Source of the DNA: Croceibacterium_A sp044506565
GTDB taxonomy: Bacteria; Pseudomonadota; Alphaproteobacteria; Sphingomonadales; Sphingomonadaceae
DNA: 64,000 bases
Reading direction: 5' to 3'
NCBI GenBank assembly: GCA_044506565.1
Contig: JBIQKN010000004.1
Location: forward strand, 15,814-79,813
In this document: one piece after another, positions 25,425 through 32,998 of the stretch
How positions within the stretch are numbered: position 1 is the stretch's first letter
Layout of the letters: every line of letters starts with the position of its first letter
Notes under the pieces: model-generated
Seen by the model: only the letters and a program-made list of their open reading frames with translations
Told to the model about the DNA's origin: nothing
The model's database searches: none
Made by a program: the position numbers and the translations under genes

Positions 25425-25940
25425 ATGAGCTTGTCCACGACCTGGTTCATGGCGAACCAGTACTTCATCCCGCACCGGCTGATGCTGCTCGCGCGGATGA
25501 TCGACCGCGAGACCGCGCGCGACCTCAATCGCGACTTCGGCATCACCGCCGCCGAATGGCGTGCGCTCGGCTTCATCTGCACGACCGGCTCGTCGAGCGC
25601 CGCGGAAGTCTGCGTCGCATTCGAAGTCGACCGCGCCGAAGTCAGCCGCGCGGTATCGCGCCTGCTCGAGGCGGGGCTGATCCAGCGCGACGGCGAGCGC
25701 GATCACGAGAACCGACTGACGCTGACGCCGACCGCTCGCGGCTTGGAAATGCACGACCGGATCAAGGACAAGCGGCGCGACTACTTCGAGTGGATCCTGC
25801 AGGACCTCGATTCGCACCAGCGCGACACGCTCGACGGGATGCTCGGCAGGATCGCCCGGCGGGTTGACCAGCGCCGCACGGGCAAGGCCGGCGACCGGCA
25901 GCCGCGCGAGGCTAGACGGGACAAGGTGCCGGCGGGATAA
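25425..25940 (+). CDS. MarR-family transcriptional regulator
   Basis: The 171-residue protein is a winged-helix regulator. Recognition is from the MarR core: ITAAEWRALGFICTTG, then the helix-turn-helix SAAEVCVAFEVDRAEVSRAVSRLLEAGLI and the wing RDGERDHENRLTLTPTARG, with flanking helices for dimerisation. MarR proteins usually repress nearby genes and let go on binding a small aromatic or lipid-like ligand. The ATG at 25425 starts the conserved region; an in-frame ATG 27 nt upstream is less likely. It is divergent from the receptor and codirectional with the next operon, whose first gene starts 74 nt after its stop. Confidence 0.9.
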   Translation: MSLSTTWFMANQYFIPHRLMLLARMIDRETARDLNRDFGITAAEWRALGFICTTGSSSAAEVCVAFEVDRAEVSRAVSRLLEAGLIQRDGERDHENRLTLTPTARGLEMHDRIKDKRRDYFEWILQDLDSHQRDTLDGMLGRIARRVDQRRTGKAGDRQPREARRDKVPAG

Positions 25941-25987
25941 TGCGGCTGGATCGGGCGGGCGCGGGCTTGACTTGGGCCGACGCGTGG

Positions 25988-26002
25988 TTGATCCGTCAAC
26001 TT
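25988..26002. promoter_or_regulatory. Candidate operator upstream of the secreted-protein operon
   Basis: TTGATCCGTCAACTT lies 12 nt before the ATG at 26015. It matches the site at 25287-25302 in 13 of 15 positions (TTGATC-NN-TCAACTT), in the same orientation on the plus strand. The position so close to the start would suit repression. Its presence also argues that translation does not start at the ATG at 25940. Confidence 0.45.
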
Positions 26003-26014
26003 TGGGTGAGAGGA

Positions 26015-26932
26015 ATGGCGTTGAAGCTGATCGGGTTTTCGCTGGCGGCCGCGGCCGCCGTCATCGGCATCTCCGCCGCGGCTCAACCCGCGGGTGACGG
26101 CGCCACGGCAGAGCAGCCCGAAGTCGTGCGCCCGCTGGTGCCGATCCCGGCCGAGCGGCTCGAGCAGATGGTGCCCAAGCACCCCGGCTATCTCGGTGCG
26201 CTCGCGCCCGAGAACCTCCGGAAGGAGCGCCCGGCGCCGCCGTTCGACCTGACCGGAACCTGGTTCGTCGACCTGTCGAAGGGCTTCGCCGACTACATGT
26301 TCGGCCCGCCCTATCCGCGCTTCGGCCCCGAGGGGATCGAGGCGCTGATCGAGCAGCCCAAGGCGCAGGCGCGCGGCGAAACCTATCGCGACGCGATCGG
26401 GCAGTGCTACCCGCCGGGCATGCCGATGCTGATGACCCGCGTGTGGCCGCACGCGTTCATCCAGCTGCCGACCGCGGTCTACGTGATCTCGGGCTTCAAC
26501 AACTCGGTCCGCACGATCTTCCTCGACGGGCGCGAGCACTCCGATCCCGACCTCGTCGTGCCCAGCTACAACGGCGAATCGGTCGGCCACTGGGAAGGCG
26601 ACACGCTGGTCGTCCGCACCAAGTACTTCGAGACCGACAACCACTACATCGACCTCGGCATCCCGATCTCCGACCAGTTCGAGCTGATCGAGCGGATCCG
26701 CCTGATCAACGACGGCAAGACGATGGAAGTCGAGTACGAGCTGATCGACCCGCAGATGTGGCAGGGCGAATGGAAGTCGGTGAAGCGATACAACAGGCAG
26801 GACTACACCGACATCAACGAGGCCAACTGCATCCTGCAGTACAACGCCAACCTGCCCGGCACCAACCTCGGCAGCGAGACGGCCGAGCAGCGCGGGCAGA
26901 CCGCGCTCGAGGGAGAATCCGACGATGAATAG
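26015..26932 (+). CDS. Secreted protein of unknown function, GHWEGDTLVV family (copy 1)
   Basis: The 305-residue protein has a signal peptide (MALKLIGFSLAAAAAVIGIS, then AAAQ) and a mature region with FDLTGTWFVDLS, CYPPGMPMLMTR and the hallmark SVGHWEGDTLVVRTKYF, followed by ELIERIRLINDGKTMEVEYE. Proteins with the GHWEGDTLVV block are common in proteobacteria with organic-compound receptors but have no assigned function; the fold may be a beta-rich binder. No enzyme motif is evident. The start at 26015 gives the signal peptide; the frame runs open upstream to 25940. The last 8 bp overlap the next gene. A paralogue lies at 27780. Confidence 0.8.
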   Translation: MALKLIGFSLAAAAAVIGISAAAQPAGDGATAEQPEVVRPLVPIPAERLEQMVPKHPGYLGALAPENLRKERPAPPFDLTGTWFVDLSKGFADYMFGPPYPRFGPEGIEALIEQPKAQARGETYRDAIGQCYPPGMPMLMTRVWPHAFIQLPTAVYVISGFNNSVRTIFLDGREHSDPDLVVPSYNGESVGHWEGDTLVVRTKYFETDNHYIDLGIPISDQFELIERIRLINDGKTMEVEYELIDPQMWQGEWKSVKRYNRQDYTDINEANCILQYNANLPGTNLGSETAEQRGQTALEGESDDE

Positions 26933-27329
26933 GCTCGTCCTGGGCGCCGCTGCCGCGCTGTTCGCCGCGGTCCCGGCGCTCGCCCACCACAGCTTCGCGA
27001 TGTTCGACCAGCGGCGCATCGTCACGCTCGAGGGCACCGTGACCGAGTTCCAGTGGACCAACCCCCACGCCTTCATCGAGATCGACGTGCCCGGCGCCAA
27101 CGGCCGCGTGACCCACTGGTCGATCGAGCTCAACAGCCCGAACAACCTCAAGCGCCAGGGATGGACCCGCACCTCGGTCCGCTCGGGCGACCGCGTGACG
27201 CTGCGGATGAACCCGCTGCGTGACGGCAACCCGGGCGGGCTGTTCCTCGACGTAAAGCTGCCGAACGGGCGAGTGCTCGATTCGGGCTTGCCCAAGAACG
27301 GCACGCCTGTGAACGTGCCCAACGTATGA
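26925..27329 (+). CDS. DUF6152-like secreted protein (copy 1)
   Basis: A 134-residue exported protein: signal peptide MNRLVLGAAAALFAAVPALA, then HHSFAMFDQRR, TLEGTVTEFQWTNPHAFIEI and SPNNLKRQGWTRTSVRSGD. This HHS...EG.V..F.W.NPH pattern is the one I associate with DUF6152; function unknown. The mature protein starts with two histidines, which might bind a metal, but this is speculation. It overlaps the upstream gene by 8 bp and the next frame closely, so all are cotranscribed. The next gene is a paralogue. Confidence 0.82.
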   Translation: MNRLVLGAAAALFAAVPALAHHSFAMFDQRRIVTLEGTVTEFQWTNPHAFIEIDVPGANGRVTHWSIELNSPNNLKRQGWTRTSVRSGDRVTLRMNPLRDGNPGGLFLDVKLPNGRVLDSGLPKNGTPVNVPNV

Positions 27330-27340
27330 CGGAGGTTTTC

Positions 27341-27709
27341 GTGAAGCGGTTTCGCATACCCCTCGCCGCGGCCGTCGCCGCGCTGGCGATTCCCGCCGCG
27401 GCGCATCACAGCTACTCGATGTTCGACATGAACAAGACGGTCGTGCTCGAAGCCGAGGTCGTCCGCTTCAAGTGGCAGAACCCGCACGCCTTCATCGAGG
27501 CCGACGTCAGCTCGCCGAGCGGCAACGAGCGCTGGGCGATCGAGATGACCAGCCCGAACAACCTCGCGCAGGAAGGCTGGAAGCGCACTTCGCTCAAGCC
27601 CGGCGACCGGGTGCGCATCTGGGTCCACCCGCTGCGCAGCGGCGCGCGCGGCGGCAGCTACGCCGGCGTGCGCCTGCCCGACGGCTCGACCCTGGGCGAC
27701 GTGAGCTGA
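27341..27709 (+). CDS. DUF6152-like secreted protein (copy 2)
   Basis: A 122-residue paralogue of the preceding gene: signal peptide RFRIPLAAAVAALAIPAAA, then HHSYSMFDMNK, VRFKWQNPHAFIEADV and SPNNLAQEGWKRTSLKPGD. The GTG at 27341 has GGAGG 5 nt upstream and starts the signal peptide, so it is preferred over the ATG at 27326, which overlaps the previous stop. Tandem arrangement suggests duplication followed by divergence; the two proteins may act as a pair with the two GHWEGDTLVV proteins. Confidence 0.82.
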   Translation: MKRFRIPLAAAVAALAIPAAAHHSYSMFDMNKTVVLEAEVVRFKWQNPHAFIEADVSSPSGNERWAIEMTSPNNLAQEGWKRTSLKPGDRVRIWVHPLRSGARGGSYAGVRLPDGSTLGDVS

Positions 27710-27779
27710 CCCTGCTCGGCACCGGCAGAAAGTTCGAGCGGCATAGGAACGTGGGACGCAGACTGGGACTGGGGGATCG

Positions 27780-28574
27780 ATGAAGCGCGTATTCTGTCTG
27801 GGCCTCGCTGCCCTCGTCCTTGCCGCGCCCACCCACGCCCAGCTTGGTGCTGCAACCCAGTCGCCTCCGCCACCGGGAGTCGAGGAAGGCAAGGGCGCCG
27901 CCAACCCGAAGGGGCAGTACGCCGCGCTCGACGCGCTGCCCGACTGGGGCGGAATCTGGTTCGTGATGGCCGGCCGGCCGGGAGCCGGCGCGCCGCCCCC
28001 GCAACCCAAGCTCAAGGGCGAGTACCTGGCCCGGCGCGAGGCGTGGGTCGCCGAGGTCCGCGCGCGCGACGGGGTCGCCCGCCGCAACCGCTCGAACTGC
28101 TCGCCGCCGGGTATGCCGCGGATCATGCGGCTCGCGCAGTATCCCTACGAGTTCATCTTTGCCCCCGGCCGGGTGACGATCAACCAGGAAGCCTGGATGC
28201 AGACGCGCACGATCTGGACCGACGGCCGCGTGCACGAGGAAGACCCCGACCCGAGCTTCATGGGCGATTCGGTGGGCCACTGGGAAGGCGACACGCTGGT
28301 GGTGGTGACCAGGGGGATCTCCGACGAGCTCGAGATCGACACTGGCTGGCCCCATTCCGACCAGTTCGTACTCACCGAGCGAATTCATCTCGACCCGAAC
28401 GACCCGGATGTGCTGATAAACGAGATGCACATGGAGGATCCCGAGGCGCTGGCCGAGCCGTTCGAGGTGACCACCCGCTACCGTCGCGACCGCTACGGCA
28501 AGCTCTTCGAGTTCCAGTGCTCCGAGAACGACCGCAACCCGGTCAACGAGGAGGGAGACACTGAGTACCATTGA
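27780..28574 (+). CDS. Secreted protein of unknown function, GHWEGDTLVV family (copy 2)
   Basis: A 264-residue paralogue of the gene at 26015. Signal peptide MKRVFCLGLAALVLAAPTHA; mature segments DWGGIWFVMAG, NCSPPGMPRIMR, SVGHWEGDTLVVVTRG and FVLTERIHLDPNDPDVLINE align with copy 1. A conserved Cys before the PPGMP turn is present in both copies. Function unknown. It begins 70 nt after the DUF6152-like pair, and its 3' end overlaps the likely start of the b561-YceI gene by 14 bp. Confidence 0.8.
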   Translation: MKRVFCLGLAALVLAAPTHAQLGAATQSPPPPGVEEGKGAANPKGQYAALDALPDWGGIWFVMAGRPGAGAPPPQPKLKGEYLARREAWVAEVRARDGVARRNRSNCSPPGMPRIMRLAQYPYEFIFAPGRVTINQEAWMQTRTIWTDGRVHEEDPDPSFMGDSVGHWEGDTLVVVTRGISDELEIDTGWPHSDQFVLTERIHLDPNDPDVLINEMHMEDPEALAEPFEVTTRYRRDRYGKLFEFQCSENDRNPVNEEGDTEYH

Positions 28575-29826
28575 TCCGGGCGCGGCCCAGCAGCGCTACA
28601 GCACCGTCGCCGTCGTCCTTCACTGGCTGATCGCCCTCGCGCTCGGTTTCCAGCTCGCGGTCGGCTTCGCAATGCCCGACGACGAGCGCGGTTTCGTGCT
28701 GTTCCAGCTGCACAAGTCGGTCGGCATCACGATCCTGCTGCTGACGCTCGCGCGACTCGCCTGGCGGCTGACGCATCGTCCGCCGCCGGCGGTCGAGGGC
28801 GGCTTCCAGGGTTTCCTGGCGAAGGCCGTGCACGCGCTGCTCTATGCGTTCATGATCGTCGCTCCGCTGACCGGGTGGATCGTCGTCTCGACCTCGCGAA
28901 TCCAGGTGCCGACCTACCTGTTCGGCGTCGTGCCCTGGCCGCACCTCCCGGTCTCGCGCGCGCTGCACGAAGTCGCGGAACAAGGCCACGAACTGCTCGC
29001 CTGGGTCGGCATCGCGCTGTTCCTGCTCCACGTCGCCGGCGCGCTCCGGCACCAGTGGCTGCTCAAGGACGGGCTGCTGCGGCGCATGGCGCCGGGCGGC
29101 AAGGCCTGGACGGCCTACGCGCTGCTGCTGGCGGTGGTGGCGGTCTACTTCGCCACCGGCATGAAGATCGCGAGCGACGTCGTCGCCAGCGGCGGATACG
29201 ATCGCGCGGCCGCTCCCGAGCCCGCGCGTGTTCCGCTCGCCGCCGCCGTCGAGCCGACGGCCACGCCGACGCCCGAGGCGACGACCGAGGAAGCCGAAGA
29301 GGAAGAAGAAGAGGAGCCCGCCCCGCCGCCGACCTGGACCATCCAGCCGGGCGGCAGTCTCGGCTTCACCGTCAGCAGCGGCTCGGATTCGTACCGCGGC
29401 AGCTTCGCCGAGTGGGGCGGCACGATCGCCTTCGACCCCGAGAACCCCGAGACCGCCGACATCCGCATCACCATCGACCTCGCCAGCGGCACCGTCGGCG
29501 ACGCGACGATGGACGGGATGCTTTCGGGTGCCGAGTTCCTCGCCGCCTCGGCCAACCCGACCGCGACCTGGCGCTCGACTTCGGTCCGCCGCACCGGCGC
29601 CAACCGCTACAGCGCCAGCGGCACGCTCTCGCTCAAGGGCGTCAGCCGCCCGCAGTCGCTGACCTTCACCCTCTCGGGCGAAGGCCTGCGCCGCCACGTC
29701 GAGGGCAGCGCCAATATCGACCGGACGGCGTTCGGCGTCGGCACTGGCGAGACCGCTGCGGGTCTTGGCACTTCGGTCGCGCTCAGCTTCGCGTTCGACG
29801 CCACAGGGAGCGGTGGAGGACGTTGA
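28561..29826 (+). CDS. Cytochrome b561 - YceI fusion protein
   Basis: A 421-residue fusion. The N-terminal part is a four-helix b561-type cytochrome (VVLHWLIALALGFQLAV, LHKSVGITILLLTLARLAW, VHALLYAFMIVAPLTGW, GHELLAWVGIALFLLHVAGALRH, with the haem histidines in these helices). After the last membrane helix comes an acidic linker (EEAEEEEEEEP), then a YceI-like lipid-binding beta-barrel (GSLGFTVSSGSDSYRGSF; SGTLSLKGVSRPQSL). YceI domains bind isoprenoid lipids in the periplasm. The first ATG (28672) would delete the first haem helix. Between the upstream stop at 28468 and that ATG no ATG, GTG or TTG occurs in frame; CTG at 28561 follows GGAGG at a 6-nt spacing and is the probable start. Confidence 0.85.
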   Translation: MSTIDPGAAQQRYSTVAVVLHWLIALALGFQLAVGFAMPDDERGFVLFQLHKSVGITILLLTLARLAWRLTHRPPPAVEGGFQGFLAKAVHALLYAFMIVAPLTGWIVVSTSRIQVPTYLFGVVPWPHLPVSRALHEVAEQGHELLAWVGIALFLLHVAGALRHQWLLKDGLLRRMAPGGKAWTAYALLLAVVAVYFATGMKIASDVVASGGYDRAAAPEPARVPLAAAVEPTATPTPEATTEEAEEEEEEEPAPPPTWTIQPGGSLGFTVSSGSDSYRGSFAEWGGTIAFDPENPETADIRITIDLASGTVGDATMDGMLSGAEFLAASANPTATWRSTSVRRTGANRYSASGTLSLKGVSRPQSLTFTLSGEGLRRHVEGSANIDRTAFGVGTGETAAGLGTSVALSFAFDATGSGGGR

Positions 29827-29850
29827 GAGGGGCTGTCGCGCCTCCCGCGG

Positions 29851-31197
29851 TCAGATGACCCCCATCGCGCCCATCGCCTCGGCGACCCGCACGAAGCCTG
29901 CCACATTGGCGCCGAGGACGTAGTCGCCCGGGCAACCGTATTCGTCGGCAGTCGCCGCGCAGCGATCGTGGATGTCCTTCATGATTCTCGCCAGCCGGGT
30001 CTCGGTCTCCTCGAAGCTCCAGCTGTCGCGTGACGCGTTCTGCTGCATTTCCAGCGCCGAGGTGGCGACACCACCGGCGTTGGCGGCCTTGCCCGGACCG
30101 AACAGCGCGCCGGCCTCCTGGAACAGCCTCAGCGATTCGGGCGTGCACGGCATGTTGGCGCCCTCGCACACGGCCATGACACCGTTGGCGATGAGCGCGT
30201 GCGCGTCCTTGCCGGTCAGCTCGTTCTGCGTGGCCGAGGGCATCGCCACCTCGCACGGCACTTGCCACACGCTGCCCTTCTCGACGAATCGCACGGCCTC
30301 GCCCTTCGCGCGTGCATAGTCCTCGATCCGGCCGCGGCGGGTCTGCTTGATCTCCTTGAGCAGCGCGAGGTCGATCCCCGCCTCGTCGACGATGTAGCCG
30401 TTCGAATCCGAGCACGCGACGACCTTGCCGCCGAACTCGGCGACCTTCTCGATGGTGTAGATCGCCACGTTGCCCGATCCCGACACCACCACGCGCTTGC
30501 CGTCGAGGCTGGTCCCGCGCGTCGCCAGCATCTCCTGCACGAAGTAGGTTACGCCGTATCCGGTCGCTTCGGTGCGCGCGCGCGAGCCGCCGTAGACCAG
30601 CCCCTTGCCGGTCAGCACGCCGGCCTCGTAGCGGTTGGTCAGCCGTTTGTACTGGCCGAACAAATAGCCGATTTCCCGCGAGCCGACCCCGATGTCGCCT
30701 GCCGGAACGTCCGTGTATTCGCCAAGATGGCGGTACAGCTCGCTCATCAGCGACTGGCAGAACCGCATGATCTCGCCGTCGGACCGGCCGCGCGGATTGA
30801 AATCCGATCCCCCCTTGCCGCCACCGATCGGCATGCCGGTGAGCGCATTCTTGAAGGTCTGCTCGAAGCCGAGGAACTTGATGATCCCGACGTTGACCGA
30901 CGGGTGGAAGCGCAACCCGCCCTTGTAGGGCCCGAGTGCCGAGTTGAACTGCACCCGAAAGCCGCGGTTGATCCGCACCTGGCCGGTGTCGTCGACCCAC
31001 GGAACGCGAAAGATGATCTGCCGCTCGGGCTCGCAGATTCGCTCGATCAGCGCATGGTCGGCATATTCCGGATGCTTGGCGATGACCCGACCAAGGCTGC
31101 CGAGAACCTCGCGCACCGCTTGCAGGAACTCCTCCTCGCCGCTGTTGCGACGCAGGACATCGTCGAAAATGGGCTGCAGCTTCTCGTCAAACGTCAA
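29851..31197 (-). CDS. gdhA: NADP-type glutamate dehydrogenase
   Basis: This enzyme makes glutamate from 2-oxoglutarate and ammonium. The 448-residue length and the motifs PYKGGLRFHPSVN (about 90-102), PIGGGKGGSDFNP with the catalytic lysine region, and the Rossmann segment VVSGSGNVAIYTIEK match hexameric bacterial GDH of the small subunit class. The start is the TTG at 31197: the homology begins TFDEKLQPIFDDVL and no ATG or GTG lies close upstream. GAGGA lies about 9 nt before it. It is convergent with the b561-YceI gene (24 nt apart) and lies near the nitrate cluster, whose end product is ammonium. Confidence 0.94.
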   Translation of the reverse strand: MTFDEKLQPIFDDVLRRNSGEEEFLQAVREVLGSLGRVIAKHPEYADHALIERICEPERQIIFRVPWVDDTGQVRINRGFRVQFNSALGPYKGGLRFHPSVNVGIIKFLGFEQTFKNALTGMPIGGGKGGSDFNPRGRSDGEIMRFCQSLMSELYRHLGEYTDVPAGDIGVGSREIGYLFGQYKRLTNRYEAGVLTGKGLVYGGSRARTEATGYGVTYFVQEMLATRGTSLDGKRVVVSGSGNVAIYTIEKVAEFGGKVVACSDSNGYIVDEAGIDLALLKEIKQTRRGRIEDYARAKGEAVRFVEKGSVWQVPCEVAMPSATQNELTGKDAHALIANGVMAVCEGANMPCTPESLRLFQEAGALFGPGKAANAGGVATSALEMQQNASRDSWSFEETETRLARIMKDIHDRCAATADEYGCPGDYVLGANVAGFVRVAEAMGAMGVI

Positions 31198-31283
31198 AGG
31201 TGATGATCCTCGCTCGGCCGCCCGCACGGATGGCCTGGGTTTCTCGGATGCAGGGGTGCCCGGTGGGATCGCGGGCGGCGCGC

Positions 31284-32789
31284 TCAGTCGAGCGCGACCG
31301 ACACTGCCTTGAGCTCGGTATAGGCTTCGATCCCGGCGCGGCCGTTCTCGCGGCCCCAGCCGCTGGCCTTGTAGCCGCCGAGCGGCAGCGCCGGGTCGAC
31401 TCCGCCGGCGCCGTTGATGCGCACAGAGCCCGAGCGAAGCCGGCGGGCGAGGCGGTGGGCCATACCGATATCCTTGGTCCAGATTGTTGCGTTGAGGCCG
31501 TATTCGGTCTCGTTGCCGAGCGCGGCCAGCCGGTCGGCGTCGTCCTCGCTCGAGAAGCGGTGCGCGCAGAGCACCGGGCCGAAGATCTCCTCGCGGCGCA
31601 CCTTCATGCTCGCCTCGGTGTCGACCAGCACGGTCGGCTCGACGAACCACCCGGGCCCGTCCTTGCGCCCGCCGCCGACCATCACCTTAGCGCCTTCCTG
31701 GCGTCCGCTCTCGATGTAGCTCGTCACCCGGTCGAGCTGGACCTCGCTGACCAGCGGGCCGATCATCGTCTCGGGATCGAGCGTGTGGCCGACGCGCAGC
31801 ATCTTTGCCATCCCGGCGATGCCTTCGAGCACCTGGTCGGCGACTTCCTCCTGCACGAACAGCCGGCTGCCGGCGGCGCAGACCTGGCCGGCGTTGAAGA
31901 AGATGCCCATCGCCGCGGCGGGGATCGCCTTCTTCAGATCGGCATCGGCGAAGATGAAGGTCGGCGACTTGCCGCCGAGCTCGAGGCTGACGCGCTTGAA
32001 GTTGCTCTTGGCCGCCTCGATGATCGCGCGGCCGGTCGCGGTCGAGCCGGTGAAGGCGACCTTGTCGACGTCCATGTGCCCCGCCAGCGCTGCGCCCGCG
32101 GTGCGCCCGTAGCCGGTGATCACGTTGATCACGCCCTCGGGGAAACCGGCCTCGAGCGCCAGCTCGCCGAGAATGATCGTCGACAGCGGGGTCTGCTCGG
32201 CCGGCTTGAGCACCACCGTGCACCCCGCCGCGAGCGCCGGGCCGAGCTTGCCGCAGGCCATCGCCAGCGGAAAGTTCCACGGCACGATCTGGCCCACGAC
32301 ACCGACCGGCTCGCGCAGCACGTAGTTGAGCCACTCGCCGGGCGCGGAAACCTCGTTGGTCTCGCCCTGGATCTTGGTCGCCCAGCCGGCCTGGTAGCGC
32401 AGCTGGCCGACCGCGCCGCCGACGTCGATCATGCGGCTGAACTGGATCGGCCGGCCGACGTCGAGCGTCTCGGTCAGCGCCAGCTCCTCGCCATGCGCCT
32501 CGATCAGGTCGGCGAGCCTGTTGATCAGCCGCGCCCGCTCGTCGGGCTTGACCTTCGACCACGGCCCTTCGAACGCCTTGCGCGCCGCGGCCACCGCAGC
32601 ATCGACGTCGGCCTCGCCCGCGCTGGCGACGTCGGCCAGCTTCTCGCCGGTTGAGGGGTCTTCGGTGGCGAAAGTCTCGCCGCTCGCCGCCTCGCGCCAG
32701 TCGCCGCCGATCAGCATCTTGCCGACCTTGCCGCTCCACCGCTGGCGGAAGGCTTCCATGCGGTTCTCGATCGGGGTCTGGACGGTCAC
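31284..32789 (-). CDS. NAD(P)-dependent aldehyde dehydrogenase
   Basis: A 501-residue class of aldehyde dehydrogenase that oxidises aldehydes to carboxylates. The motifs are all present: IVPWNFPLAMACGKLGPALA, FTGSTATGRAI, the general-base glutamate in SLELGGKSPTF and the catalytic cysteine in NAGQVCAAGSR (near residue 310). The start is the GTG at 32789, with GGAGAG 6 nt upstream; upstream of this the frame runs through repeats. It is divergent from the first GMC oxidoreductase across a repeat-filled spacer. An alcohol-to-aldehyde-to-acid route using both products is plausible; the substrate is unknown. Confidence 0.92.
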   Translation of the reverse strand: MTVQTPIENRMEAFRQRWSGKVGKMLIGGDWREAASGETFATEDPSTGEKLADVASAGEADVDAAVAAARKAFEGPWSKVKPDERARLINRLADLIEAHGEELALTETLDVGRPIQFSRMIDVGGAVGQLRYQAGWATKIQGETNEVSAPGEWLNYVLREPVGVVGQIVPWNFPLAMACGKLGPALAAGCTVVLKPAEQTPLSTIILGELALEAGFPEGVINVITGYGRTAGAALAGHMDVDKVAFTGSTATGRAIIEAAKSNFKRVSLELGGKSPTFIFADADLKKAIPAAAMGIFFNAGQVCAAGSRLFVQEEVADQVLEGIAGMAKMLRVGHTLDPETMIGPLVSEVQLDRVTSYIESGRQEGAKVMVGGGRKDGPGWFVEPTVLVDTEASMKVRREEIFGPVLCAHRFSSEDDADRLAALGNETEYGLNATIWTKDIGMAHRLARRLRSGSVRINGAGGVDPALPLGGYKASGWGRENGRAGIEAYTELKAVSVALD

Positions 32790-32870
32790 GTGTCGCTCTC
32801 CACGGCTTGTCGGTTGTGCTTCGCCAGCGCATAGAGATTGTAAGCGATACATACCATACCCGGCACAACT

Positions 32871-32980
32871 CCCCCTCACCGGCGGCGAGGGGGCCGGGGG
32901 GTGGGGGAGCGCGGCGAATGCCGCGCGTCGGCGCCAGCGCCGAGCACCGCCCACCCTACCCTTCCCCTCGAGGGGAGGGG
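32871..32980. repeat. Palindromic repeats between ALDH and GMC genes
   Basis: Two C/G-rich palindromes: 32871-32893 (CCCCCTC...GAGGGGG with one mismatch) and 32959-32980, centred on the perfect CCCCTCGAGGGG. The block between includes an ATG (32918) in frame with the GMC gene. Layout (G-rich arm, spacer, C-rich arm, CCCCTCGAGGGG-like core) resembles the element inside putA at 53157-53250. Confidence 0.75.
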
Positions 32981-32998
32981 CATGAGAGGAGAGGGCAA

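Noticed and set aside
25940..26014. Upstream start (ATG 25940, overlapping the marR stop) for the first secreted protein
   Set aside because: It would add 25 residues before a good signal peptide and would place the candidate operator inside coding sequence.
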